A stretch of 64,000 bases of DNA from Bradyrhizobium sp. AUGA SZCCT0158. Its GTDB lineage: Bacteria > Pseudomonadota > Alphaproteobacteria > Rhizobiales > Xanthobacteraceae. The DNA lies in the NCBI RefSeq assembly GCF_018130065.1, contig NZ_JAFCME010000016.1, forward strand, positions 116,635-180,634. Direction: 5' to 3'. Below, piece after piece: positions 52,344 through 61,198 of this stretch. Position numbers and translations under genes: made by a program. The notes beneath the pieces were generated by a model. That model searched no databases. It was not told where the DNA came from and saw nothing but the letters and a program-made list of their open reading frames with translations. How positions within the stretch are numbered: the first letter of the stretch is position 1; the number at the start of each line of letters is the position of its first letter.

Positions 52344-53624
52344 ATGACCGATCGTCACCCGGGATTTTCGACCCTCGCCGTGCATGCGGGCGCGCAGCCT
52401 GATCCGACCACCGGCGCGCGGGCGACACCGATCTATCAAACCACGTCTTTCGTTTTCAACGACGCCGATCACGCTGCGTCGCTGTTCGGCCTGCAGGCCT
52501 TCGGCAACATCTATACCCGCATCGGCAATCCGACCAACGCCGTGCTGGAAGAACGCGTCGCCGCACTCGAAGGCGGCACCGCCGCGCTTGCGGTCGCGTC
52601 CGGACACGCCGCCCAGGTGGTGGTGTTCCAGCAATTGCTGATGCCGGGCGACGAGATCATCGCCGCGCGCAAACTCTATGGCGGATCGATCAACCAGTTC
52701 ACCCATGCCTTCAAGAGCTTTGGCTGGAACGTCGCATGGGCAGATTCCGATGATGTCGCAAGCTTCGAACGCGCGGTGACGCCGCACACCAAGGCGATCT
52801 TCATCGAGTCGATCGCCAATCCCTCCGGCAGCATCACCGATATCGAGGCGATCGCCGCCGTCGCCCGCAAGGCCGGCGTGCCATTGATCGTCGACAATAC
52901 GCTGGCCACCCCCTACCTGATCCGCCCGATCGATCACGGCGCCGACATCGTCGTGCATTCGCTGACGAAATTTCTGGGCGGCCACGGCAATTCGCTCGGC
53001 GGCATCATCGTCGATGCCGGCACCTTCGACTGGTCGAAGGACAACAAATATCCGATGCTGAGCGAGCCGCGCCCCGAATATCACGGCATCAAGCTGCAGG
53101 AGACTTTTGGCAATTTCGCCTTCGCGATCGCCTGCCGCGTGCTCGGCCTGCGTGACCTCGGCCCGGCACTGTCGCCGTTCAACGCCTTCATGATCCTGAC
53201 CGGCATCGAGACGCTGCCGCTGCGCATGCAGAAGCATTGCGAGAACGCCAAGGCCGTCGCGGAATTTCTCGCCGGCCATCCCAAGGTCGCCGCGGTGAAC
53301 TATGCGGGTCTCGCCAGCGACAGGTACAACAACCTGGCGCGCAAATACGCACCGAAGGGCGCCGGCGCGGTGTTCACCTTCAGCCTCAAGGACGGTTATG
53401 ACGCCGGCGTCAACCTGGTGTCGAACCTGAAACTGTTCTCGCATCTGGCCAATGTCGGCGACACCCGCTCGCTGGTGATCCACCCGGCCTCGACCACGCA
53501 CAGCCAGCTCGACGACGCCGCCAAGGTGAAGTCAGGCGCCGCCCCCGACGTGGTCCGGCTGTCGATCGGCATCGAGGACAAGGAAGATCTGATCGCCGAT
53601 CTGGAACAGGCGCTGACGGCGTAA
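52344..53624 (+). CDS. metY: O-acetylhomoserine aminocarboxypropyltransferase
   Basis: A 426-residue PLP enzyme of the Cys/Met metabolism family that makes homocysteine from O-acetylhomoserine and sulfide. Signatures: HAGAQPDPTTGARATPIYQT near 14-33, YTRIGNPTNAVLEERVAALE near 57-76, and the PLP-Lys region ADIVVHSLTKFLGGHGNSLG near 200-219. Length matches the O-acetylhomoserine sulfhydrylase group (about 430) rather than cystathionine synthases (about 390). ATG 52344 begins MTDRHPGFSTLAVH. Confidence 0.92.
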   Translation: MTDRHPGFSTLAVHAGAQPDPTTGARATPIYQTTSFVFNDADHAASLFGLQAFGNIYTRIGNPTNAVLEERVAALEGGTAALAVASGHAAQVVVFQQLLMPGDEIIAARKLYGGSINQFTHAFKSFGWNVAWADSDDVASFERAVTPHTKAIFIESIANPSGSITDIEAIAAVARKAGVPLIVDNTLATPYLIRPIDHGADIVVHSLTKFLGGHGNSLGGIIVDAGTFDWSKDNKYPMLSEPRPEYHGIKLQETFGNFAFAIACRVLGLRDLGPALSPFNAFMILTGIETLPLRMQKHCENAKAVAEFLAGHPKVAAVNYAGLASDRYNNLARKYAPKGAGAVFTFSLKDGYDAGVNLVSNLKLFSHLANVGDTRSLVIHPASTTHSQLDDAAKVKSGAAPDVVRLSIGIEDKEDLIADLEQALTA

Positions 53625-53637
53625 GGCAAGCAACTCA

Positions 53638-53740
53638 GTCGTCGTACCCCGCGAAAGCGGGGTACCCAGTACGCCGCGGCCTATCGAGTCATCACCGACG
53701 TCTCTGGAATACTGGGTCACCCGCCTTCGCGGGTGACGAC
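53638..53740. repeat. palindromic intergenic repeat (ACCCCGCGAAAGCGGGG type)
   Basis: Inner hairpin TACCCCGC-GAAA-GCGGGGTA at one side and TCACCCGC-CTTC-GCGGGTGA at the other, joined by a matching CCCAGTA / TACTGGG pair. Located just after metY, where it could also terminate transcription. Confidence 0.75.
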
Positions 53741-53855
53741 AACTGGTGGCCGCCGCCTCTCAGCCGGCCATCCGGCCTGAAATCACAGGCCTCTCATTAA
53801 CGCTCATTCCGGCATAAAGTGGCGCTGAGCCGCCCTTGATGATTCGGAGCAAACG

Positions 53856-54392
53856 ATGCTGCGCTGGATGACGCCATTTCTGGTCGCGATTTTCGCGATC
53901 GGAGCTGCTGCCGCGGACGAGAGCCCCGGGGCCGCCAAGGCCACCGATAGCCCCGCGGTAGCAAAGCCTGCCGACAGCCCGGCCGCGACCACATCCGCCA
54001 AAAGTCCAGCCGTGGCGAAGCGCGTCAATAACGTCGCCGCCTCTAGGCGGGCCGCGGTTCGCGCCACAAAACAATTGCCGCCGGGCCTGCCCCGCGCGCA
54101 CTACAATTACCGGACCACGGTTGCTCCTGCTGCAGCGCCTCTTTACGTGCGGCGCGGCCGGCAATTGGTGGTGGTCGAGGAAGCCGATCCCGACGTGTTG
54201 TTCACGCCGGTCGGCGTCGTCCCCTATGCGCCGCTCGTAAACGGCGTGCCGTTGCTGCCGGGCTCCAACACCCTGCCGGGCTATTATGGGACCAGCCATT
54301 CCTACAGCTACGATGGCCCCTATTACGGCGGCCCCTACACGCCCTACTGGAGTCGCCTGCCTTATGCCGGCGGCGTCTACGGCTATCGCTAG
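53856..54392 (+). CDS. secreted low-complexity protein, unknown
   Basis: A 178-residue protein with a signal peptide (MLRWMTPFLVAIFAIGAAAA). The next 45 residues are repeats of the form (A/K)xxDSPAxA, followed by a basic stretch and a Tyr/Gly/Pro-rich tail (YSYDGPYYGGPYTPYW). It is likely periplasmic or surface-exposed. The tail is reminiscent of proteins that cross-link through Tyr, but no function is known. Confidence 0.65.
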   Translation: MLRWMTPFLVAIFAIGAAAADESPGAAKATDSPAVAKPADSPAATTSAKSPAVAKRVNNVAASRRAAVRATKQLPPGLPRAHYNYRTTVAPAAAPLYVRRGRQLVVVEEADPDVLFTPVGVVPYAPLVNGVPLLPGSNTLPGYYGTSHSYSYDGPYYGGPYTPYWSRLPYAGGVYGYR

Positions 54393-54423
54393 CCGCGACT
54401 GCAACAGAAACGGACTTTTGGAC

Positions 54424-55380
54424 GTGGCAGGGCCACTGCGAAAAACTAAAATACCGGATTCCGCGCGCGCGATCACCGCCGACCTGGTCGCCGTGCTGGT
54501 CGCCGTAACCGACGGCCAACCCAAGATCATGACGATCGCCAATGCGGGTGCGTTGCCGAGCGGGCCGTTCGAATTCAAGCACCGCTCTCTGCAATCAGGT
54601 TTGCGGGCGTGGGTCGAAGCGCAAACCGGCCATCCGCTCGGCTATGTCGAGCAGCTCTATACGTTTGCCGACCGCGGACGGACCGGCGATGGCTCATCAC
54701 CCCACTCCGTCTCAATCAGCTATCTCGGGCTGACCCGGGAGGATCAAGTCGCCGACGGGGCAGCGGCGCATTGGTCCGGCTGGTATGATTATTTCCCCTG
54801 GGAAGATCATCGGGAAGGGCCGCCTGCTCTGCTCGCAAAGCTGCTGACACCGCGGCTGCGCGCATGGGCGAAATCCGCCGCCTCGCCGGCGCTGCAGCGG
54901 GAGCGCTGGCAGCGCGTCGCGATCACGTTCGGTTTTGAGGATCGTGAGTGGAATGAAGAGCTCGTGCTGCAGCGCTACGAGTTGCTGTTTGAGGCCGCGC
55001 TCATTCCGGAAGCGGTTCGCGAAAGCGGTAACGCAGCCACGCTGGTGCCCGGCCGGCCGATGACAGCCGATCATCGCCGCATTCTCGCAACCGGAATCGC
55101 CAGGCTGCGGGCCAAGATCAAATACCGCCCCGTGGTATTCGAACTGATGCCGGCGGAATTCACCCTGCTGCAACTGCAACGCAGTGTTGAGGCGCTTGCA
55201 GGCCGGCTGGTGCACAAGCAGAACTTCCGCCGCCTGATGGAACAACAGCAACTCGTTGAGGAAACTGGCGCAATCGCCGCCGACACAGTCGGCCGCCCCG
55301 CCAAGCTGTTCCGCTTCCGCCACGCCGTCCTGGCTGAACGGGCCGTCGCCGGAACCAAGCTGCCGCTCTCGCGCACTTGA
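54424..55380 (+). CDS. nadQ: NadQ-type regulator of NAD biosynthesis
   Basis: A 318-residue protein from GTG 54424. The N-terminal part (AITADLVAVLVAVTDGQPKI) is a Nudix-like fold and the C-terminal 90 residues are a winged helix (FTLLQLQRSVEALAGRLVHK, then NFRRLMEQQQLVEETG). This is the alphaproteobacterial NAD regulator NadQ, a repressor of nadABC. It lies 54 bases upstream of nadA in the same direction, with a palindromic operator candidate between. Assignment by family resemblance and context. Confidence 0.85.
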   Translation: MAGPLRKTKIPDSARAITADLVAVLVAVTDGQPKIMTIANAGALPSGPFEFKHRSLQSGLRAWVEAQTGHPLGYVEQLYTFADRGRTGDGSSPHSVSISYLGLTREDQVADGAAAHWSGWYDYFPWEDHREGPPALLAKLLTPRLRAWAKSAASPALQRERWQRVAITFGFEDREWNEELVLQRYELLFEAALIPEAVRESGNAATLVPGRPMTADHRRILATGIARLRAKIKYRPVVFELMPAEFTLLQLQRSVEALAGRLVHKQNFRRLMEQQQLVEETGAIAADTVGRPAKLFRFRHAVLAERAVAGTKLPLSRT

Positions 55381-55386
55381 CTTAGG

Positions 55387-55433
55387 TTATGCTCAGGATA
55401 AGTGTAAGCCATGATATGCTCATGGAGAGTATA
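55387..55433 (+). promoter_or_regulatory. candidate NadQ operator upstream of nadA
   Basis: Palindrome TATGCTC-N5-GAGTATA at 55415-55433 ends one base before the nadA ATG. A second, weaker site TTATGCTC-N5-AAGTGTAA is at 55387-55407. Two sites abutting the start codon fit repression of nadABC. Confidence 0.5.
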
Positions 55434-55434
55434 A

Positions 55435-56421
55435 ATGGCCCGTCTCAGTTCCGACGCCCTTGCCCGCACCGCGCCGCTCTATGAGAGGGTCAAGCGCGTA
55501 ATCCCGCCGCCCGAATGGGCAACCTTCGCAGGCGACGTCGACGCCATCCTCGACCTCAAGCGCAAGCGCAACGCGGTCATCCTGGCGCACAACTACCAGA
55601 CGCCGGAAATCTTCCACGGTGTCGCCGATATCGTCGGCGACAGCTTGCTCCTGGCGCGCGAGGCCACCAAGGTCGACGCCGACATCATCGTGCTCGCCGG
55701 TGTGCACTTCATGGCCGAGACGGCCAAGCTGCTCAATCCGCAGAAGATCGTCCTGATCCCTGATCTGGCGGCCGGCTGCTCGCTCGCGGACTCGATCACC
55801 CCGGCGGACGTGCGCCTGATGCGGCAACGCTATCCCGGCGCGCCCGTCGTCACCTATGTCAACACATCGGCCGCGGTGAAGGCGGAGTCCGACATCTGCT
55901 GCACCTCGGGCAACGCGCTCAAGGTCGTGGAGTCGCTCGGCGCCGAGCGCGTCATCATGCTGCCGGACGAATATCTGGCGCAGAACATTGCCAAGCAGAC
56001 CGGCGTGAAGATCATCGCGTGGAAGGGCCATTGCGAGGTGCATGAGCTGTTCACGCCTGACGACATCAGGCAGATCCGTGAGAACCACCCCGGCGTCACT
56101 GTTCTGGCGCATCCGGAGTGCCCGCCCGAGGTGGTGGCGGAAGCCGATTTCTCCGGCTCTACCGCAGCGATGTCCGGCTATGTCGAGCAGCAGCGCCCTC
56201 CCCGCGTCGTGCTGCTGACCGAGTGCTCGATGAGCGACAACGTCGCGGTGCTGCATCCCGATGTCGAGTTCATCCGGCCCTGCAATCTGTGCCCGCACAT
56301 GAAGCGGATCACGCTGAAAAATATCCGCCATGCGCTCGAGACCAATCAGCACCAGGTGACGATCGATCCCGCGATCGTCGCCCCCGCGCGGCGCGCCGTC
56401 GAGAGGATGCTGGCGATATGA
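55435..56421 (+). CDS. nadA: quinolinate synthase
   Basis: A 328-residue [4Fe-4S] enzyme that condenses iminoaspartate with dihydroxyacetone phosphate to quinolinate. Motifs: VILAHNYQTPEIF near 45-57, the Cys of AGCSLADSI near 115, ICCTSGNALKV near 150 and 56280-region CNLCPHMKRITL near 283-294. These supply the cluster ligands. Start ATG 55435. It overlaps nadB by 4 bases (ATGA). Confidence 0.97.
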   Translation: MARLSSDALARTAPLYERVKRVIPPPEWATFAGDVDAILDLKRKRNAVILAHNYQTPEIFHGVADIVGDSLLLAREATKVDADIIVLAGVHFMAETAKLLNPQKIVLIPDLAAGCSLADSITPADVRLMRQRYPGAPVVTYVNTSAAVKAESDICCTSGNALKVVESLGAERVIMLPDEYLAQNIAKQTGVKIIAWKGHCEVHELFTPDDIRQIRENHPGVTVLAHPECPPEVVAEADFSGSTAAMSGYVEQQRPPRVVLLTECSMSDNVAVLHPDVEFIRPCNLCPHMKRITLKNIRHALETNQHQVTIDPAIVAPARRAVERMLAI

Positions 56422-57971
56422 GCACGGATATTTCAGCGCTGGCCAACCGTCCCGTGATCATCGGCGGCGGCGCCGCAGGATTGATGACGGCATTGCAACT
56501 GGCGCCGGAGCCGGTGCTGGTGGTGTCGAAGGCCCCATTGGGTGCGGAAGCCTCCAGCCTGTGGGCGCAAGGCGGACTGGCGGCCGCGATGGGCGCGGAC
56601 GACGACCCTGCCCTGCATCTGGCTGACACAATCGCCGCCGGTGCCGGGCTTTGCGACGACGTGACTGCGAGCCGGATCGTCCACGCGGCGCCCGCGGCGG
56701 TCGAACATCTCGCGCAACTCGGCGTCGCCTTCGACCGCCGGCCGGATGGGCGCTGGAGGCTTGGCCTCGAAGCCGCCCACAGCCGCAACCGGATCGTTCA
56801 TGCCACCGGCGACGGCACCGGCCGGGAGATCATGCGGGCATTGATCGCGGCGGTACGCCGCTGCCCAACCATCACGCTGCTGGAGGGAGTCGAGGCACGC
56901 CGGCTGATCGTCGAGGACAACGCCGTCAAGGGCGTGCTCGCCGTCAACGCGCACGGCCCGCTCGTCATCGATACCGGCCGCGTCGTGATCGCGACCGGTG
57001 GCATCGGCGGACTGTTTCTCGACAGCACCAATCCGTCCGGCTGTTTTGGTCAGGGCCTTGCGCTGGCGGCGCGCGCGGGCGCGCAGCTGTCGGACCTGGA
57101 GTTTGTCCAGTTTCATCCGACCGCCTTCGATGGGCCCTCGCGGCCGATGCCGCTGCTCACCGAGGCCATCAGAGGCGACGGCGCAACCCTGATCGACGAG
57201 ACCGGCGAGCGCTTCATGGCGGATGAGCCCGGCGCCGAGCTCGCAGCCCGCGACATCGTCGCCCGCGCCGTCTGGCGCCGCCGCGCCGAAGGTCATCGCG
57301 TATTTCTCGACGCACGGAAGCATCCGGGCAAGGATTTTGCCGGGCGCTATCCGGTCATCTCGGCGTTCTGCAAGATGGCCGGGATCGATCCTGCGACCGA
57401 CCCGATTCCGGTTCGGCCCGCCGTGCACTACCACATGGGCGGCATTGCCGTTGATCTCGAAGGACGCAGCACGGTCAATGGCCTCTGGGCCTGCGGCGAG
57501 GTCGCCCGCACCGGCTTGCACGGCGCCAATCGTCTCGCCAGCAATTCGCTGATGGAAGCCATCGTCTGCGCCGAGTGGGTGGCGGGGAGCGTCAGCCGGG
57601 CGAGCCGCGGCCCATTGAAGGCGCGTGCGCCCCTTACGCCCCTGCCCGCCTCCGATCCATCGACGATACGGCCGATGATGTCGCAAGGCCTCGGTGTGCT
57701 CCGCGACCGCAGCGCAATCGGTCGGCTGGTTCGGGGCCTCTTGCCGATCGCCCACAGAGACGGCGCGGCATCCGATCCGGCACTGGTGGGATTGATGATC
57801 GCCGTCGCCGCATACCAGCGCGAGGAGAGCCGCGGCGGGCACTTTCGTACCGATTATCCCGACACGCTGCCGTCGGCCGCGCCGTCATCAATCTCGCTTT
57901 CCGAGGCGCTCGACGCCGCTCGCGAGATTGTGGAATCCGACACCTTGTCTCTTGGGAGTGCCCAATCATGA
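56418..57971 (+). CDS. nadB: L-aspartate oxidase
   Basis: A 517-residue flavoenzyme that oxidises aspartate to iminoaspartate for NadA. FAD motif VIIGGGAAGLMTALQLAP near 14-31, then GSSLWAQGGLAAA-type segment (SSLWAQGGLAAAMG), EFVQFHPTAFDG near 230, and the catalytic region HYHMGGIAVDLEGRSTVNGL near 337. Normal length. Coupled to nadA and nadC by 4-base overlaps, indicating one operon. Confidence 0.97.
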   Translation: MSTDISALANRPVIIGGGAAGLMTALQLAPEPVLVVSKAPLGAEASSLWAQGGLAAAMGADDDPALHLADTIAAGAGLCDDVTASRIVHAAPAAVEHLAQLGVAFDRRPDGRWRLGLEAAHSRNRIVHATGDGTGREIMRALIAAVRRCPTITLLEGVEARRLIVEDNAVKGVLAVNAHGPLVIDTGRVVIATGGIGGLFLDSTNPSGCFGQGLALAARAGAQLSDLEFVQFHPTAFDGPSRPMPLLTEAIRGDGATLIDETGERFMADEPGAELAARDIVARAVWRRRAEGHRVFLDARKHPGKDFAGRYPVISAFCKMAGIDPATDPIPVRPAVHYHMGGIAVDLEGRSTVNGLWACGEVARTGLHGANRLASNSLMEAIVCAEWVAGSVSRASRGPLKARAPLTPLPASDPSTIRPMMSQGLGVLRDRSAIGRLVRGLLPIAHRDGAASDPALVGLMIAVAAYQREESRGGHFRTDYPDTLPSAAPSSISLSEALDAAREIVESDTLSLGSAQS

Positions 57972-58837
57972 CGCTGAATCCCCTCCTGCCCATCATGTAC
58001 GAACCGATCGTGCGAACCGCCCTGCTCGAGGATCTCGGCCGCGCCGGTGACATCACGGCGGACGCGATCGTGCCTGCCGACCAGCAGGCCGCGCTGGTGC
58101 TGCGCGCGCGGCAGCCCGGCGTCGTGGCGGGCCTCGACATCGCGCGCTGCGCGTTCCAGTTCGCCTCGCCCGCGATCACGCTTCGTGCGGAGCGGCCCGA
58201 CGGCAGCGTCGTCGCGCCGGGCGAAGTCATCGCGACCATCGAAGGCCCCGCACGCGGTTTGCTGACCGGCGAACGGACGGCGCTGAACTTCCTTTGTCAT
58301 CTCAGCGGCGTTGCGACGGCCACCGCCTCGCTGGTATCGGCCGCGAAAGGCACCAAGGCGCAGATCGTCTGCACGCGCAAGACGACGCCGGGGCTGCGCG
58401 CGCTGGAGAAATATGCGGTGCGCGCCGGCGGCGGCGGCAATCACCGTTTCGGCCTCGACGACGCCATCCTGATCAAGGACAACCACATCGCGCTGGCCGG
58501 CGATATCCGCACCGCCATTGAACGCGCGAAGGCTCATGCCGGTCACCTCGTCAAGATCGAGGTCGAGGTCGACACGCTGGCCCAGCTCGAACAAGTGCTG
58601 GCGCTCGGCGTCGACGCGGTGCTGCTCGACAACATGTCGAACGAGGAACTCAGGCAGGCCGTGGCCATGACCGGCGGGAGGGCGATCACCGAGGCTTCCG
58701 GCCGCATCACCGCTGCCACCGCGAAGGCGATCGCGGCGACGGGCGTCGACCTGATTTCGGCGGGGTGGATTACCCACAGCTCGGCCGCGCTCGATATCGG
58801 GCTCGACTATCTCGATCTCAAGCGGCAGGCCGCTTGA
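57968..58837 (+). CDS. nadC: nicotinate-nucleotide pyrophosphorylase (carboxylating)
   Basis: A 289-residue quinolinate phosphoribosyltransferase. ALLEDLGRAGDITADAIVPA at the start, ERTALNFLCHLSGVAT near 100, the PRPP-site CTRKTTPGLRALEKYAVRAG near 136-155, GLDDAILIKDNHI near 162, and the final ITEASGRITAATAKAIAATG. It makes nicotinate mononucleotide, closing the nadABC route from aspartate. Confidence 0.97.
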   Translation: MTLNPLLPIMYEPIVRTALLEDLGRAGDITADAIVPADQQAALVLRARQPGVVAGLDIARCAFQFASPAITLRAERPDGSVVAPGEVIATIEGPARGLLTGERTALNFLCHLSGVATATASLVSAAKGTKAQIVCTRKTTPGLRALEKYAVRAGGGGNHRFGLDDAILIKDNHIALAGDIRTAIERAKAHAGHLVKIEVEVDTLAQLEQVLALGVDAVLLDNMSNEELRQAVAMTGGRAITEASGRITAATAKAIAATGVDLISAGWITHSSAALDIGLDYLDLKRQAA

Positions 58838-58851
58838 GAGTTACGTGAGGA

Positions 58852-59664
58852 CTACTCGGCCGGACGCGACGCCGCCTTGTCTTCGCGCATCAGGCGGCTG
58901 TTGCGCTGGAATACCGAATAGGTCGCGAGCGCGAACAAAATGACCAGCAGCTGGATCGACAGGGCTTCGATGCTCGGATTGAGTCCGATCGCGGTGAAGA
59001 ACGCGCTGCCCTTGACCTCGGTCACCGTGATGATCGTCTGCTCCTGGAATTCCTGCACGGCTTCGCCGATGAACTTGATCGCCATGGCGAATAGGAACGC
59101 CGACGTGATAACGAACAGCGGACGCAGCGGAAGCTTTTGCGCGATCATGTTGATGAAATAGAACAGCACGGCAAGCCCGACCGCCGCCGCCGCAAGGCCG
59201 CCGAACAGCCCGGCGCTCCAGCCGCCTTCGGTCTTCGCCAGCGCATTGATGAACAGCACCGTTTCGGCGCCCTCGCGGAACACGGCGAGGAAGGCCAGCG
59301 CCCCGACGGCCCACACCGTGTCCTGCGCCAGCGCGCTGTCGGCCTTGTGCGCCAGATAATCCTGCCAGCCGCGCAGATCCTGCTTCACCATCAGCCAGCC
59401 GCTGACATAGAGCATCAAGGCGGCGGCGAACAGGATGATGACGCCTTCGAGGACGTCGCTGTGGTCGCCGGAATTGAACACCGCGAACACCCAGGCGGCG
59501 ATGAAGCTGGCGCCGACCGCCACCAGTGCGCCGCCATACAGCGCGCCGACACGGTGCGCGGAGCCGACCTTTCTCAGATAGCCGGCGAGCGCCGCGATCA
59601 CCAGCATGGCTTCAAGCCCCTCGCGGAGCAGGATGATTGCGGCCTGGATGAATGCTGAGGACAT
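58852..59664 (-). CDS. FTR1 family iron permease
   Basis: A 270-residue membrane protein with seven hydrophobic helices. The two iron-transport REXXE motifs are REGLE at about 14-18 and REGAE near 130. Bacterial members (EfeU type) import ferric or ferrous iron. No EfeO/EfeB or P19 partner gene is adjacent, so how it is energised is unclear. It is convergent with nadC. Confidence 0.9.
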   Translation of the reverse strand: MSSAFIQAAIILLREGLEAMLVIAALAGYLRKVGSAHRVGALYGGALVAVGASFIAAWVFAVFNSGDHSDVLEGVIILFAAALMLYVSGWLMVKQDLRGWQDYLAHKADSALAQDTVWAVGALAFLAVFREGAETVLFINALAKTEGGWSAGLFGGLAAAAVGLAVLFYFINMIAQKLPLRPLFVITSAFLFAMAIKFIGEAVQEFQEQTIITVTEVKGSAFFTAIGLNPSIEALSIQLLVILFALATYSVFQRNSRLMREDKAASRPAE

Positions 59665-59783
59665 GATGCGAACCCTGATTTCCGGTTCGTTTTATCGTCC
59701 GGATATTTCAAGTAAAGCGCGACGCCGGGCACAAGCGCGTCAAGCCATCGCAATAGATTAGAATAGCTTTAGAGTTCTCCCTT

Positions 59784-60875
59784 TCAGCCGGGCTGCCCCA
59801 CCGGCTGAACCAATCCTTCGCGGCCCGGTTCCGCGCGGCGGGCGACCAGCCGCTCGGTCTGAAATATCGCCAGCGTCAGGACGACCATTGCAACCGCCTG
59901 ATGGGCCAAGGCCAGATCGATCGGCACCTGGTGCAGCAGCGTGAGGATGCCGAGGACCGCCTGTACGACGATCGCGGCGACCAGCCACCAGGCGCCGCGG
60001 ACCACCGCCGGCCCGGCGCGCGAGGCGACCGCATCGATCGCATGCAGCACCGCCAGCGCCAGCAGCGCATAGGCGGTCATGCGATGCTCGAACTGCACCG
60101 TGAGCGTGTTGTCGAACAGATTGCGCCACCATGGCTCTTCGAAGAACAGCCGCGCCGAGGAGGGAATGAAGGCGCCGTCGATCTGCGGCCAGGTGTTGTA
60201 CACCCTGCCCGCGCGCAGGCCAGCGACCAGCGCGCCGAAATAGATCTGCACGAATGTCAGCGCCAGCAGCGCGACGCCGGTGATCTTGAGGCGCGAAGAC
60301 GCGGCGGGTTGCGGCCGGTCCGCCAGCCGCAGCAGCGTCCAGACGATCGCCGCAAAAATCACCAGCGCCAGCATCAGATGCGCCGCCAGCCGATATTGCG
60401 AGACTTCGACCCGCTGCGTGAGGCCCGAGGCCACCATCCACCAGCCGACCGCGCCCTGCAGCGCGCCGAGGCCGAAGATCACCCACAACCGCCGCTTCAG
60501 CTCAGTGCCGAGCATGCCGCGCCAGAGGAAGAACAGGAACGGCAGCAGATAGACCGCGCCGATCACGCGCCCGAGCAGCCGGTGGCTCCATTCCCACCAG
60601 AAGATGGTCTTGAACTCAGCCAGACTCATGCCGGCATTGAGTTCGCGATACTGCGGAATCGTCTTGTAGCCCTCGAACGCCTGCGCCCATTGCGCATCGG
60701 TCAGCGGCGGCAAGGTTCCGGTGACGGGTTTCCACTCGACGATCGACAATCCGGACTCCGTCAGCCGCGTGGCGCCGCCGACCAGCACCATGATCGCGAT
60801 CAGGGCCGCGACCGCAAACAACCACCATCTGACAGCGCGGTTTGGCAGCCCCTCGCTCCTGGAAATACCGGTCAT
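59784..60875 (-). CDS. ctaA: heme A synthase (COX15/CtaA type 2)
   Basis: A 363-residue protein with eight membrane helices. Family landmarks: VLVGGATRLTESGLSIVEWK near 30-49, FKTIFWWEWSHRLLGRVIGA near 90-109 with heme-ligand His, and LTVQFEHRMTAYALL near 270. It oxidises heme O to heme A for cytochrome oxidase. Start ATG 60875 (MTGISRSEGLPNRA) is preferred over upstream in-frame codons. Alphaproteobacterial type, as in mitochondria. Confidence 0.95.
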   Translation of the reverse strand: MTGISRSEGLPNRAVRWWLFAVAALIAIMVLVGGATRLTESGLSIVEWKPVTGTLPPLTDAQWAQAFEGYKTIPQYRELNAGMSLAEFKTIFWWEWSHRLLGRVIGAVYLLPFLFFLWRGMLGTELKRRLWVIFGLGALQGAVGWWMVASGLTQRVEVSQYRLAAHLMLALVIFAAIVWTLLRLADRPQPAASSRLKITGVALLALTFVQIYFGALVAGLRAGRVYNTWPQIDGAFIPSSARLFFEEPWWRNLFDNTLTVQFEHRMTAYALLALAVLHAIDAVASRAGPAVVRGAWWLVAAIVVQAVLGILTLLHQVPIDLALAHQAVAMVVLTLAIFQTERLVARRAEPGREGLVQPVGQPG

Positions 60876-60982
60876 TGAACCCGTTCGATGCCCATGCTTG
60901 ATTGAATTGCTGCGCCCCTTATAGTCCGCCCCTTCCCGCGCGCAACAGGCTCTAAGTTCAGTAAAGGCTTCACATATCCGCC

Positions 60983-61189
60983 ATGACAATCCGTACCCGC
61001 AAATTCGTCGGAACCATCTTTTTGCTGGTCCTCGTCGTGGTCTGGTCCCTGCTCGGCATGACCATCGCGCAGACGCCGTGGCTGGCCAATTCGGGGCTGT
61101 TGCAATCGATTTTCTACGTCGTGGCGGGCCTTGGATGGGTGCTGCCGGCGATGCCGATCATCAGCTGGATGTCGCGGCCCGACGCCTGA
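60983..61189 (+). CDS. DUF2842 membrane protein
   Basis: A 68-residue protein with two membrane helices (GTIFLLVLVVVWSLLGMTIA and FYVVAGLGWVLPAMPIISWM), the DUF2842 pattern found in alphaproteobacteria. Function unknown. Divergent from ctaA with about 100 bases between starts, as is common for this family. Confidence 0.85.
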   Translation: MTIRTRKFVGTIFLLVLVVVWSLLGMTIAQTPWLANSGLLQSIFYVVAGLGWVLPAMPIISWMSRPDA

Positions 61190-61198
61190 ATTTTGCAC

